64,000 nt of DNA. Source: Bog-532 sp963720945. Its GTDB lineage: Bacteria > Actinomycetota > Actinomycetes > Streptosporangiales > Streptosporangiaceae. The translations under genes were made by a program, and so were the position numbers. The notes under the pieces were generated by a model. It was not told the origin of the DNA and did no database searches. It was given only the letters and a program-made list of their open reading frames with translations. Positions 28,046-39,400 of this stretch are shown one piece after another. The stretch covers positions 744,001 through 808,000 of the forward strand of contig CAVRHH010000029.1 in assembly GCA_963720945.1 (NCBI GenBank), given 5' to 3'. Positions within the stretch are counted from its first letter, which is position 1. Every line of letters begins with the position of its first letter.

Positions 28046-29542
28046 TCAGACGGGGCGGGAGAGCGCCGGCATGCCGAGGGCCACCGACCCAGGCTGGGAC
28101 ACCCCGGACCCGCCGGGTGTCCCCAGCAAGTCCCGTTCAGTGGCCTGATCACGGCCCTGGCGGGACTCCCACGCGTCACCGGCGCGCGTCCGCCGGACCG
28201 CGCGCGGCGCCCCGTCGGCGACCAGGTAGTGCGGCGCGGCGCGGGTGATGGTCACGGTGACCACGTCGCCCGGCCGGGGGGCGGTGTCCTGCGGCGTGAA
28301 GTGGACCAGGCGGTTGTCGCGGGCGCGGCCGGACATCCGGTGCGTCGCGGCGTCCTTGCGGCCCTCACCCTCCGCGACCAGCACCTCGGCGCCGGTGCCG
28401 ACCAGCCGCTGGTTCTCCGCCAGGGTAACGTCGCCGACCAGGGCGACGAGCCGGTCGTAGCGCTCCTGCACGACCTCGGGCGGCACCCGCGCGCCCATCG
28501 TCGCGGCGGGCGTGCCGCGGCGCGGTGAGTAGAGGAACGTGAACGCGCCCGCGAACCGCGCCTCCCGCACCACATCGAGGGTCTCGCTGAAGTCCTGCTC
28601 GGTCTCGCCGGGGAAGCCGACGATGATGTCGGTGGTGATCGCGGCGTCCGGGATGGCGGCGCGGACCCGGTCCAGGATCGACAGGTAACGGTCCCGCCGG
28701 TACGCGCGGCGCATGGCCTTCAGCACCGCGTCCGAGCCGGACTGCAGCGGCATGTGCAGGTGCGGCATGACGTTCGGCGTTTCCGCCATCGCCTCGATGA
28801 CGTCGTCGGTAAAGTCCCGCGGGTGCGGCGAGGTGAACCGGACCCGCTCCAGGCCGTCGATCGGCCCGCAGCTGCGGAGCAGCTTGCCGAACGCGGCCTT
28901 GTCGCCGAACTCGGCGCCGTAGGAGTTCACGTTCTGGCCGAGCAGCGTCACCTCGATGACGCCGTCCGCGGCCAGCGCGCTGACCTCGGCGAGCACGTCG
29001 CCGGGCCGGCGGTCCTTCTCCTTGCCGCGCAGGCTCGGCACGATGCAGAACGTGCAGGTGTTGTTGCAGCCCACCGAGATGGCGACCCAGGCGGCGTAGG
29101 CGGACTCGCGGCGGGCCGGCAGCACTGACGGGAACGTCTCCAGCGTTTCCTCGAACTCCGCCTGCGCTTCCTCCCGCTCGCGGGCGCGTTCGAGCAGGGC
29201 GGGCAGCGAGCCGATGTTGTGCGTGCCGAACACGACGTCGACCCAGGGGGCGCGCCGGGTGATGGACGTGCGCTCCATCTGGGCCAGGCAGCCGCCGACC
29301 GCGATCTGCATGCCGGGCGCGGCGTTCTTGACCGGGAGCAGATGGCCGAGGTTGCCGTACAGCCGGTCGGCGGCGTTCTCGCGCACGGCGCAGGTGTTGA
29401 ACACGAGCACGTCCGGGGTGGCGTCACCGGGGGCGCGCTGGTAGCCGGCGTCCTCGAGCAGGCCGGCCAGCCGCTCGGAGTCGTGCGCGTTCATCTGGCA
29501 CCCGTAGGTGCGGATCTCATACGTGCGAGGAGAGGCGTTCAT
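28046..29542 (-). CDS. miaB: tRNA-2-methylthio-N6-dimethylallyladenosine synthase MiaB
   Basis: Radical-SAM methylthiotransferase of 498 residues. The N-terminal cluster cysteines are Cys 15 (YGCQMNAHDSE), Cys 51 (NTCAVRENAADRLYG) and Cys 85 (VGGCLAQ); the radical-SAM motif is CNNTCTFC (Cys 159, 163, 166). A C-terminal TRAM-like domain is present (AEVLVAEGEGRKD). ATG 29542 fits the family start MNASPRTYEIRTYGCQMN. A complete TnpB element is inserted directly before this start codon, so the native ribosome site and promoter have been replaced by transposon-end DNA; no good Shine-Dalgarno remains. miaA follows. Confidence 0.95.
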   Translation of the reverse strand: MNASPRTYEIRTYGCQMNAHDSERLAGLLEDAGYQRAPGDATPDVLVFNTCAVRENAADRLYGNLGHLLPVKNAAPGMQIAVGGCLAQMERTSITRRAPWVDVVFGTHNIGSLPALLERAREREEAQAEFEETLETFPSVLPARRESAYAAWVAISVGCNNTCTFCIVPSLRGKEKDRRPGDVLAEVSALAADGVIEVTLLGQNVNSYGAEFGDKAAFGKLLRSCGPIDGLERVRFTSPHPRDFTDDVIEAMAETPNVMPHLHMPLQSGSDAVLKAMRRAYRRDRYLSILDRVRAAIPDAAITTDIIVGFPGETEQDFSETLDVVREARFAGAFTFLYSPRRGTPAATMGARVPPEVVQERYDRLVALVGDVTLAENQRLVGTGAEVLVAEGEGRKDAATHRMSGRARDNRLVHFTPQDTAPRPGDVVTVTITRAAPHYLVADGAPRAVRRTRAGDAWESRQGRDQATERDLLGTPGGSGVSQPGSVALGMPALSRPV

Positions 29543-29637
29543 CAGAATCGCGGCGTGGAGACCCCGGCCTTCAGGGCGGGGAGGACACACCGCTTCACCT
29601 CCCCGGAAATGTCGGTAGTATTCGATAGTGTGTTCGC

Positions 29638-30834
29638 ATGTCCCGATACCGGCTGCTCCCCACGCCCGCCCAGGAAGCGGTGCTGCGGGACCACTGCGGC
29701 CACGCCCGGTACGTGTGGAACCTGGCCGTGGAGCAGCACGCCCACTGGCGCCCAGGCCGTATCAGCGCGCCGGGCTACCTGGAGCAGTGCCGGCAGCTCA
29801 CCGCCGCGCGGGCGGGGCACCCGTGGCTGGCCGCCGGTTCCCAGACGGTGCAGCAGCAGGCGCTGCGCGACTTCGCCCGGGCGATGGCAGCGTTCTTCGA
29901 CCCGGGCAACCCGGCCGGGCGGCCGTCGTGGCGCAAGGCCGGACGGGATGAGGGCTTCCGGATCGTCGGGCGGCGCGGGCGGCAGTGGGACGTGCGCCGC
30001 GTGTCCCGCCACGTCGGCCAGGTCTGGGTGCCTAAGGCCGGGTGGGTGCGGTTCCGCTGGTCCCGCGCCGTGCCGCCGGGGGTGAAGTCCTACCGGGTGA
30101 CCCGGGACAGCGCGGGCCGCTGGCATGTCGCCTTCGCGGTGATCCCCGCGCCGGTGCCCGCGCCGGGTAACGGCCAGGTGGTGGGCATCGACCGGGGCGT
30201 TGTGGTCTCTGCGGCCCTGTCCACCGGGGACCTGCTGCATGCCCCCGGCCTGACCGGGCGGGAGCGGATCAGGCTGCGGCGGCTGCAGCGCAGGCTGGCC
30301 CGGGCTGCGCGGGGCTCGAATCGCCGCGGGCGGGTCAGGCACGCGATCGCCCGGCTGCGCGCCCGTGAGACGGACCGGCGCAAGGACTGGGCGGAGAAGG
30401 TGTCCACGGACATCGCGCGGCGGTTCGGCGTGATCCGGGTCGAGGACCTGCAGATCACAAACATGACCCGCTCCGGGAAAGGCATCCGGGGCGATCCGGG
30501 CCGGAACGTCCGGCAGAAGGCCGGGCTGAACCGGGGGATCCTGGGTTCGGGGTGGGGTCTGCTGGTGCGCCGGCTGGCGGACAAGGCCCCGGGCCGGGTA
30601 GAGAAGATCAGACCCGCGTTCACGAGCCAGCGGTGCTCGGCGTGCGGGCAGGTGGACCGGGACTCGCGCGAGAGTCAAGCCGTCTTCCGGTGCACGGCCT
30701 GCGGTTTCGCCGGTAACGCGGACGTGAACGCGGCCATCAACATCGCGGCGGGGCACGCCGTGACTGCGCGGGGAGGCGACGGGGTTACCCGGCCTGTGAA
30801 CCGCGAACCTCACCTGCTGCTCCCATCGGCGTAG
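29638..30834 (+). CDS. tnpB: RNA-guided endonuclease TnpB
   Basis: A 398-residue TnpB. RuvC active-site residues are all present: Asp 185 in VGIDRGVV, Glu 269 in VIRVEDLQI and Asp 362 in NADVNAAINIA. The zinc finger is CSACG (Cys 333, 336) and CTACG (Cys 352, 355). The N-terminus YRLLPTPAQEAVLRDHCG and HARYVWNLAVEQ is standard. ATG 29638 is used. TnpB cuts DNA next to a short motif, guided by an RNA made from the element's 3' end, which favours retention of the element. With intact catalytic residues it is probably active. Confidence 0.93.
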   Translation: MSRYRLLPTPAQEAVLRDHCGHARYVWNLAVEQHAHWRPGRISAPGYLEQCRQLTAARAGHPWLAAGSQTVQQQALRDFARAMAAFFDPGNPAGRPSWRKAGRDEGFRIVGRRGRQWDVRRVSRHVGQVWVPKAGWVRFRWSRAVPPGVKSYRVTRDSAGRWHVAFAVIPAPVPAPGNGQVVGIDRGVVVSAALSTGDLLHAPGLTGRERIRLRRLQRRLARAARGSNRRGRVRHAIARLRARETDRRKDWAEKVSTDIARRFGVIRVEDLQITNMTRSGKGIRGDPGRNVRQKAGLNRGILGSGWGLLVRRLADKAPGRVEKIRPAFTSQRCSACGQVDRDSRESQAVFRCTACGFAGNADVNAAINIAAGHAVTARGGDGVTRPVNREPHLLLPSA

Positions 30835-30874
30835 TAGCCGGAATCCCCCGCCTTCAGGCGGGGGAGGATGTCAA
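30700..30874 (+). ncRNA. Candidate omega RNA scaffold of TnpB element
   Basis: By analogy with other TnpB elements the guide RNA overlaps the 3' end of tnpB and ends at the element boundary. Here the last hairpin (30845-30864) and the tail AGGATGTCAA are clear. The guide would begin near 30875 with GACGCTAAAAAGGGTACGCG. The 5' end is a guess. Confidence 0.55.
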
Positions 30875-31027
30875 GACGCTAAAAAGGGTACGCGCCGCCC
30901 AGCGGGGTGGCTGCGGTGGCTCCCGCGGCCGCCGCGCCCGCCCGCCGGACAGGGATCGGCGCTGGTTTCCCGCAGATGGTGCGGAAAGGCGACGCCGATC
31001 ATGGGACGGGCCGCGGCAGGCGGGTGG

Positions 31028-32695
31028 TCAGCGGGCGAACTCCATGGCGCGGGACTCGCGGACCACGGTGATGCGGATCTGGCCCGGGTAGGTCAGCTCC
31101 TCCTCCACCTGCTTGGCGATATCACGCGCGATCACCTGGGCCTGGATGTCGTCAACGCGGTCCGGCTTGACCATGACCCGGATCTCGCGGCCGGCCTGCA
31201 TCGCGAACACCTTCTCGACGCCCTCGTGCGCGGTGGCGATCTGCTCCAGCCGCTCGAGCCGCCGGACGTAGGACTCCAGGGACTCGCGCCGGGCGCCGGG
31301 GCGGCCACCGCTGATCGCGTCGGCGGCCTGGGTCAGCACCGCCTCGACGGTCCGCGCCTCGACCTCGTTATGGTGCGCCTCGATCGCGTGCACCACGTCG
31401 TCGGGCTCACCGTAGCGGCGGGCGATCTCCGCGCCGATCAGCGCGTGGCTTCCCTCGACCTCGTGGGTGAGCGCCTTGCCGATGTCGTGCAGCACCGTGC
31501 AGCGCTTGAGCAGGCCCGCGTCCATGCCCAGCTCGCTGCCCATCATCCCGGCGATGTGCGCCGACTCGATCAGGTGCTTGAGCACGTTCTGCCCGTAGGA
31601 GGTGCGGTAACGGAGCCGGCCGAGCAGCGACACCAGCTCGCCGTGCATGCCGGTGATGCCCAGCTCGACCAGGGCGTCCTCGCCGGAGCGCACGCAGAGC
31701 TGCTCGATCTCGGCCTTGCCGCGCTCGTAGGCTTCCTCGATGCGCTGCGGGTGGATGCGGCCGTCGAGGACGAGCCGTTCCAGGGTCAGCCGGGCGATCT
31801 CCCGCCGAACCGGGTCGAAGCAGGACAGCAGGACCGCTTCGGGCGTGTCATCGATGATCAGGTTGACGCCGGTGACGGACTCGAAGGCGCGGATGTTCCG
31901 GCCCTCACGGCCGATGATCCGGCCCTTCATCTCGTCGCCGGGCAGGTGCAACACGGAGACGACGGACTCACTGGTCTGATCGGTGGCCACGCGCTGGATG
32001 GCGAGTGAGACGACCTTCCGGGCGCGCTTTTCCCCCTCAGACCGGGCCTGGTGCTCGATGTCTCTGATCATCAGGGCGGCTTCCCGCTTGGCCTGGTTCC
32101 CGATCGCCGAGACCAGCTCGGCTTTCGCCTGCACGGCGGTCAGCCCGGCGACCCGCTCCAGGGTGGCGGTCCGCTGCTCGTCAATGTGGTCGATCTCGGC
32201 CGCGCGGCGCTCCAGCTCGTGCTGCCGCTCGTCCAGCTCGGCGGATCGGTCTTCCAGCCGGTGCAGCTCCTTGTCGAGCCGCTGCTCGCGGTCGGCCAGC
32301 CTGTTCTCCCGGCGCTCGAGGTCACTGCGCAGCTCGCGGATCTCGTCTTTGACGGCCCGTATCTCGTCCTCGACCTCACGGCGTCCCTGGGCGGCCTGTT
32401 CGGCGGCTTCCTTGGCCTGGGCGCGGATCTGCCCGGCCTCGGTTTCGGCCTGGGCGCGGATCTGCTCGGCCGCACGGGCCGCTTCCTCGGCACTGGCCAC
32501 ACTGGCCGCACTGGCCACACTGGCCACCGGGGCCGAGGTGCTGGCCGCCAGGGCCGGACTGGTGATCCCGGGCGAGGCGGCGCCCGGCGGGGCTTTCAGG
32601 GTGCCCGTGGCGGACCTGCGAAAGACGATGACGAGGGCAAACACCGTAGCGAGCAGCCCGATCACCATGAACGCGAGTGCAATTCCGCCGCTCAC
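31028..32695 (-). CDS. rny: Ribonuclease Y
   Basis: Membrane-tethered endoribonuclease that starts mRNA decay. Order of parts: an N-terminal membrane helix (GIALAFMVIGLLATVFALVIVF), a Ser/Ala-rich linker, a long coiled coil (EEAARAAEQIRAQAETEAG onward to about residue 190), a KH domain (KGRIIGREGRNIRAFESVTG) and an HD domain with TVLHDIGKAL and EAHHNEV. GTG 32695 has AAAGGGG five bases upstream; a GTG two codons earlier is possible. The linker includes a short SVASAASVASA repeat. It lies between recX and the miaB/TnpB block, as in many actinobacteria. Confidence 0.93.
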   Translation of the reverse strand: MSGGIALAFMVIGLLATVFALVIVFRRSATGTLKAPPGAASPGITSPALAASTSAPVASVASAASVASAEEAARAAEQIRAQAETEAGQIRAQAKEAAEQAAQGRREVEDEIRAVKDEIRELRSDLERRENRLADREQRLDKELHRLEDRSAELDERQHELERRAAEIDHIDEQRTATLERVAGLTAVQAKAELVSAIGNQAKREAALMIRDIEHQARSEGEKRARKVVSLAIQRVATDQTSESVVSVLHLPGDEMKGRIIGREGRNIRAFESVTGVNLIIDDTPEAVLLSCFDPVRREIARLTLERLVLDGRIHPQRIEEAYERGKAEIEQLCVRSGEDALVELGITGMHGELVSLLGRLRYRTSYGQNVLKHLIESAHIAGMMGSELGMDAGLLKRCTVLHDIGKALTHEVEGSHALIGAEIARRYGEPDDVVHAIEAHHNEVEARTVEAVLTQAADAISGGRPGARRESLESYVRRLERLEQIATAHEGVEKVFAMQAGREIRVMVKPDRVDDIQAQVIARDIAKQVEEELTYPGQIRITVVRESRAMEFAR

Positions 32696-33014
32696 AGTCA
32701 CCCCTTTCCGCTCATCAGGTCCCGTCTTCGGGCACTGCACGTGCGTTACCAGGGGTATGCCCTGGCGCGAGGGGTACTGCACGCGGACGCGTGCGGCCGG
32801 TCATACTGGGTCGCTGGCATGGGGCCGCTGGCTGCGGCCCAGGCGTTTATGAAGTTCTGTCTATGATCATCCGCGCAGCGCGGAGTAACACCTCGCTGCC
32901 GTGAGGTTAAGCGTAGATAACGTTTTGAGCAAGCTACCGGGACTTAAGTCCCGGGCGTGGCGGCCGGGGACCGACGGCTTCTGGCCAACGTTTTCCCAGG
33001 TGAGAACGGTGAGG
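32696..33014. other. Intergenic region rny / recX
   Basis: A 319-bp gap without a supported gene. It should contain the rny promoter and, near 32937-32954, a perfect palindrome (listed separately) that may end the recA-recX transcript. Confidence 0.55.
32937..32954. terminator. Palindrome, possible terminator of recA-recX
   Basis: CCGGGACTTAAGTCCCGG is a perfect 18-bp palindrome 60 bp past the recX stop. There is no U-run, so it could also be a protein-binding site. Confidence 0.4.
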
Positions 33015-33951
33015 TCAGCACGGAGAGTCTTCTGGGCCGATGTCAAGATCAGGCTCCGCGAGGTCGGCGGCGATCTCCGCCCCCTCAGCCTCAAGAGCCT
33101 CGCGCACAACGCGGTAGGCCAGGGCGGCCCCGTATCCCTTCCGCGCGAGTACACCCATGAGCTTGCGGACCCGTGCCACCGGGGGCTGGCCCCGGGTGGC
33201 CCTGACCTTGCCGGCGATGAGCCGCCGCGCCGTGGCGGCCTCCTGGTCGTCGTCGACCAGTTCGATCGCATTGTGGACGTCCTCGTCGGCCACGCCACGC
33301 CGGTGCAGCTCGGCGGACAGCGCGCGGCGGGAAAGGCCGCGGCTGTAGTGCCTCGACTCCACCCAGGCCCGGGCGAAGGCCGAGTCGTCGATCAGGCCCG
33401 CCTCGGTGAACCGGTCGAGGACCGCTTCGGCGGCCGGGCCGGGGATGTGCCGCCGCCGCAGCGCCTCCACGAGCTGAGACCGGGTCCTCGGCTCGATCGT
33501 GAGCAGGCGCAGGCAGATCTGCCGGGCGGCGGCCTCCGGGTCCTCGGGGCCCCGGGGGGAAGCGTCGGGGTCCTCAGGGCCCAGAGGGGAAGCGTCCGGG
33601 GTGTCCGGGGCGTACTGGGCTTCCAGGGTGCCTTCGGCCTCTGGGTCGCCCTGGACGTCCGCGGGCCGCTGGGTCTCCGGGGGCCGCTGGGTCTCCGGGG
33701 GCCACTGGGTCTCCGGGGGCCACTGGGTCTCCGGGGGCCACTGGGCTTCCGGGGGCCACCCAGCCTCGAGGGCGCTTTGGGCCCCCGGCGGCCACTGGGC
33801 TTCCGGGGTGCCGTGGGTCCCCGGGGCGCCCCGGGCCTCTGAGGGCCATTGAGCCCCTGGGGCGCCTTGCGTGCCTTGTGTGCCTTGAGTCCCCTGAGCT
33901 CCCGGGGGCCGCTGGGGGCGCCGGGACTTCGCGGGACGGGGTGACTGCTGC

Positions 33952-33962
<11 letters not shown>
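33015..33962 (-). CDS. recX: Regulatory protein RecX with repeat-rich N-terminus
   Basis: Binds RecA filaments and dampens recombination. The RecX core runs from about residue 145 (AARQICLRLLTIEPRTRSQL) through ALRRRHIPGPAAEAVLDRF, GLIDDSAFARAWVESR, RRALSAELHRRGV to KLMGVLARKGYGAALAYRVV. The first about 140 residues are not found in normal RecX: a Pro/Gln/Glu-rich tract with 18-bp units (PPETQW) and GTQ repeats. GTG 33962 overlaps the recA stop by 11 bases, so recX is translationally coupled to recA. Confidence 0.92.
33580..33900 (-). repeat. 18-bp repeat tract in recX N-terminus
   Basis: The clearest part, about 33640-33770, has near-identical 18-bp units GGGCCACTGGGTCTCCGG that encode PPETQW; looser 9-bp units (GTQ) lie near 33870-33895. 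All keep the recX frame. Confidence 0.85.
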
Positions 33963-37566
<3,604 letters not shown>

Positions 37567-37632
37567 CGGAACTCCCTGTCGGGTTCGTTGCTATCTGAAT
37601 CCGCCGGCCTGCGCCTGCGGTGCCAATGTCAG

Positions 37633-37656
37633 ACGCTACGCGCGCCCACTGACATT
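37633..37656 (-). promoter_or_regulatory. PafBC-type DNA-damage promoter of recA
   Basis: On the minus strand the sequence reads AATGTCAGTG, then eight bases, then TAGCGT. This fits the LexA-independent recA promoter described in mycobacteria (TGTCAGTG-N8-TAG, bound by PafBC). It lies 67-90 bp upstream of the recA ATG. Confidence 0.8.
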
Positions 37657-37682
37657 CTCCGGGCATCCGCGCCTACTGTAAG

Positions 37683-37696
37683 CGAACTACTGTTCG
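37683..37696. promoter_or_regulatory. LexA-binding SOS box
   Basis: CGAACTACTGTTCG is a perfect actinobacterial SOS box (GAAC-N4-GTTC). It lies 117 bp upstream of recA and 107 bp upstream of the divergent flavoenzyme gene, and may affect both. Confidence 0.85.
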
Positions 37697-37802
37697 ATGC
37701 TGGACACGACACGCCGGTTCAGCGCGCCCGCCTCGGGTGCACTAGCCTGCTGTCTGCCCAGATCAGGGTGCGGCCCGACGACAGCACAGGGAGACAGACG
37801 CG

Positions 37803-38201
37803 ATGGCGCTCGATGCGGACACCGTACGTCTTGCCAAGGGGAAGAACCTGGCGACCGTGGTCACGCTGATGCCGAACGGCCAGCCGCAGGCGCTGCCGAC
37901 GTGGATCGACACCGACGGCGAGTACCTGCTGGTGAACACCGAGCCGGTCCGGCAGCGCTCGAAGAACCTGGCCCGGGACCCGCGGATCACCGTCCTTATC
38001 CAGTCCAGCGAGGACCCGTGGGACTGGTCCGAGGTGCGCGGGCATGTCGTGGAGACGGTCGGCGGGGCGGAAGCGCGCCAGCACATCGACGAGCTGTCCA
38101 AGCGGTACGTCGGCACCGAGTACCGCTTCCCGATCGGGCCGGAGGGCCGGATCATCTTCAAGATCGTCCCGGAGAAGGTCAACACCGCCAGGAGCCGGTA
38201 G
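37803..38201 (+). CDS. PPOX-class F420/FMN-dependent oxidoreductase
   Basis: A 132-residue split-barrel flavoenzyme of the PPOX class, TIGR03618-like. Seen: GKNLATVVTLMPNGQPQALP, TWIDTDGEYLLVNTEP, RQRSKNLARDPRITVLI and the C-terminal YRFPIGPEGRIIFKIVPEKV. ATG 37803 follows GGGAGA. Such proteins usually bind F420 or FMN and reduce small molecules; the substrate is unknown. It is divergent from recA across the SOS-box region. Confidence 0.85.
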   Translation: MALDADTVRLAKGKNLATVVTLMPNGQPQALPTWIDTDGEYLLVNTEPVRQRSKNLARDPRITVLIQSSEDPWDWSEVRGHVVETVGGAEARQHIDELSKRYVGTEYRFPIGPEGRIIFKIVPEKVNTARSR

Positions 38202-38295
38202 CGAGCGCCCCCGAAGGGCCGGTAGCCAGGGCTTCAGCCGGGCCGGCTGCGCAGCGCGGAACGACCCTCAGCACGTCCCGTTCGGCATCATCGGC

Positions 38296-38490
38296 TCAAC
38301 GCAGGCTCTCCGGCACATTGAAGGAATTGCACACCGCCAGCCACACCTTTCGCACGTCCTCACCGTCGGCGAGGGCGCGTTCGGCGGTCCGGCCGCCCAG
38401 GTCAGCCAGCACGAAGTCCTTGGCCACGCTGTGCGCGTAAGCCTCGCCGAACTGCGCATTCATCCGTTCCCAGAACACCGTGAGCCGCAC
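38296..38490 (-). CDS. DUF3046 protein
   Basis: A 64-residue protein, MRLTVFWERMNAQFGEAYA, SVAKDFVLADLGGRTAERAL, the typical DUF3046 sequence found next to recA in actinomycetes. Start is GTG 38490; ribosome site weak. Function unknown. Confidence 0.88.
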   Translation of the reverse strand: MRLTVFWERMNAQFGEAYAHSVAKDFVLADLGGRTAERALADGEDVRKVWLAVCNSFNVPESLR

Positions 38491-38700
38491 GTGGCCAGGC
38501 TACAGCGAGCCCGGAGGGGCTTTCTCCAGGTCACTGCGCGGCCGCAGCAGATCATTTTGGGTCACTCGCGAGAAAATTGCGCGCGGCTGGGTACATACCC
38601 ACGACGAAGATCGTTCGCAGATAAGAACGCCGGTTACTGACGCGGAATACGCAGGTACGCACGCGCAGGCACGGCACGATGACGGACTTTCGGAGCGCGG

Positions 38701-39249
38701 ATGTCGTCAGCAGCACGGGGCACGCAGACGCCGGCGGATGAAGGCGGCGGCAGCGCTCCCCCGGCCGCGGGACCGCGCCGGCACCGGCGCATGGCCGCCG
38801 TGGCCCTGGCCGTCGCGGGCGTCTGCGTCTTTCTCGGCGTGGCGGCCGGCATCACCGCCTGGCTCACGCACGGCTTCCGCGGGCAGCTCATCGTCCACTA
38901 CCACCAGGCCGCCATCTTCAGCGTGCGGGCCGGTGACTGCATCAACCTGACTCCGAACGGGACTGAGGTACACGTCGTCCCCTGTGCGGGCAGCCACGAT
39001 GCAGAGGTGTTCGGCACCTTCCATCTCAGCGGCACCGCATGGCCCGGGACGACGACGGTTCAGCAGCAGGCCGCGTCCGGCTGCGCGAGCCGGCTCACCG
39101 GCTACCTGAACCCGCAGCTCGCCACGAACCTGGCGCAGTCTTACGTGTACCCGGGGCAGCAGGCGTGGGGCACCGGTGAGCGGACGGTGGTCTGCGAGGT
39201 GCGCGCGACCAGCGGGCAGCTCACCGGCTCGGTGCGCAGCGGCGGCTGA
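38701..39249 (+). CDS. Membrane-anchored septum-formation-like protein
   Basis: A 182-residue protein: a cytoplasmic Pro/Gly-rich start, one membrane helix (MAAVALAVAGVCVFLGVAAG, residues about 31-50), and an outer domain with four cysteines (AGDCINLTP, VVPCAGSHDAEVFG, ASGCASRL, TVVCEVRA) that matches the Septum_form type of domain. The CxxSHDAEVFG pattern is characteristic. ATG 38701 follows CGGAGCG. Role in the cell envelope is inferred from the family only. Confidence 0.78.
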   Translation: MSSAARGTQTPADEGGGSAPPAAGPRRHRRMAAVALAVAGVCVFLGVAAGITAWLTHGFRGQLIVHYHQAAIFSVRAGDCINLTPNGTEVHVVPCAGSHDAEVFGTFHLSGTAWPGTTTVQQQAASGCASRLTGYLNPQLATNLAQSYVYPGQQAWGTGERTVVCEVRATSGQLTGSVRSGG

Positions 39250-39260
39250 CTGCTGGCCGC

Positions 39261-39340
39261 GTTCTGGCTGGCCGTGTTCTGGCCTGCCCGTTCTGGCCGG
39301 CCGCGTTCTGGCCGGCCGCGTTCTGGCTGGCCGGCGCGTT
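39261..39340. repeat. 15-bp tandem repeat
   Basis: About five units of GTTCTGGCNGGCCGC type in the 151-bp gap before lhr. Confidence 0.85.
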
Positions 39341-39400
39341 CAGCTGACGGCTAAGCGGGAGGCGGACGGAACTGTCAGTGGCGGGAGGCAGTATGGAGGA

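Larger units (their letters stand above)
29543..30874 (+). mobile_element. IS200/IS605-family element with TnpB only
   Basis: The element starts after TCATCA (reverse complement of the miaB start region) with GCGGCGTGGAGACC and a left hairpin of CCCCGGCC / GGGCGGGG at 29562-29581, and ends with hairpin CCCCCGCC-TTCA-GGCGGGGG (30845-30864) followed by AGGATGTCAA. It carries tnpB and no tnpA, so it would need a Y1 transposase in trans to move. A related remnant with the same left end is at 21146, inserted after the same TCATCA. Confidence 0.8.
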
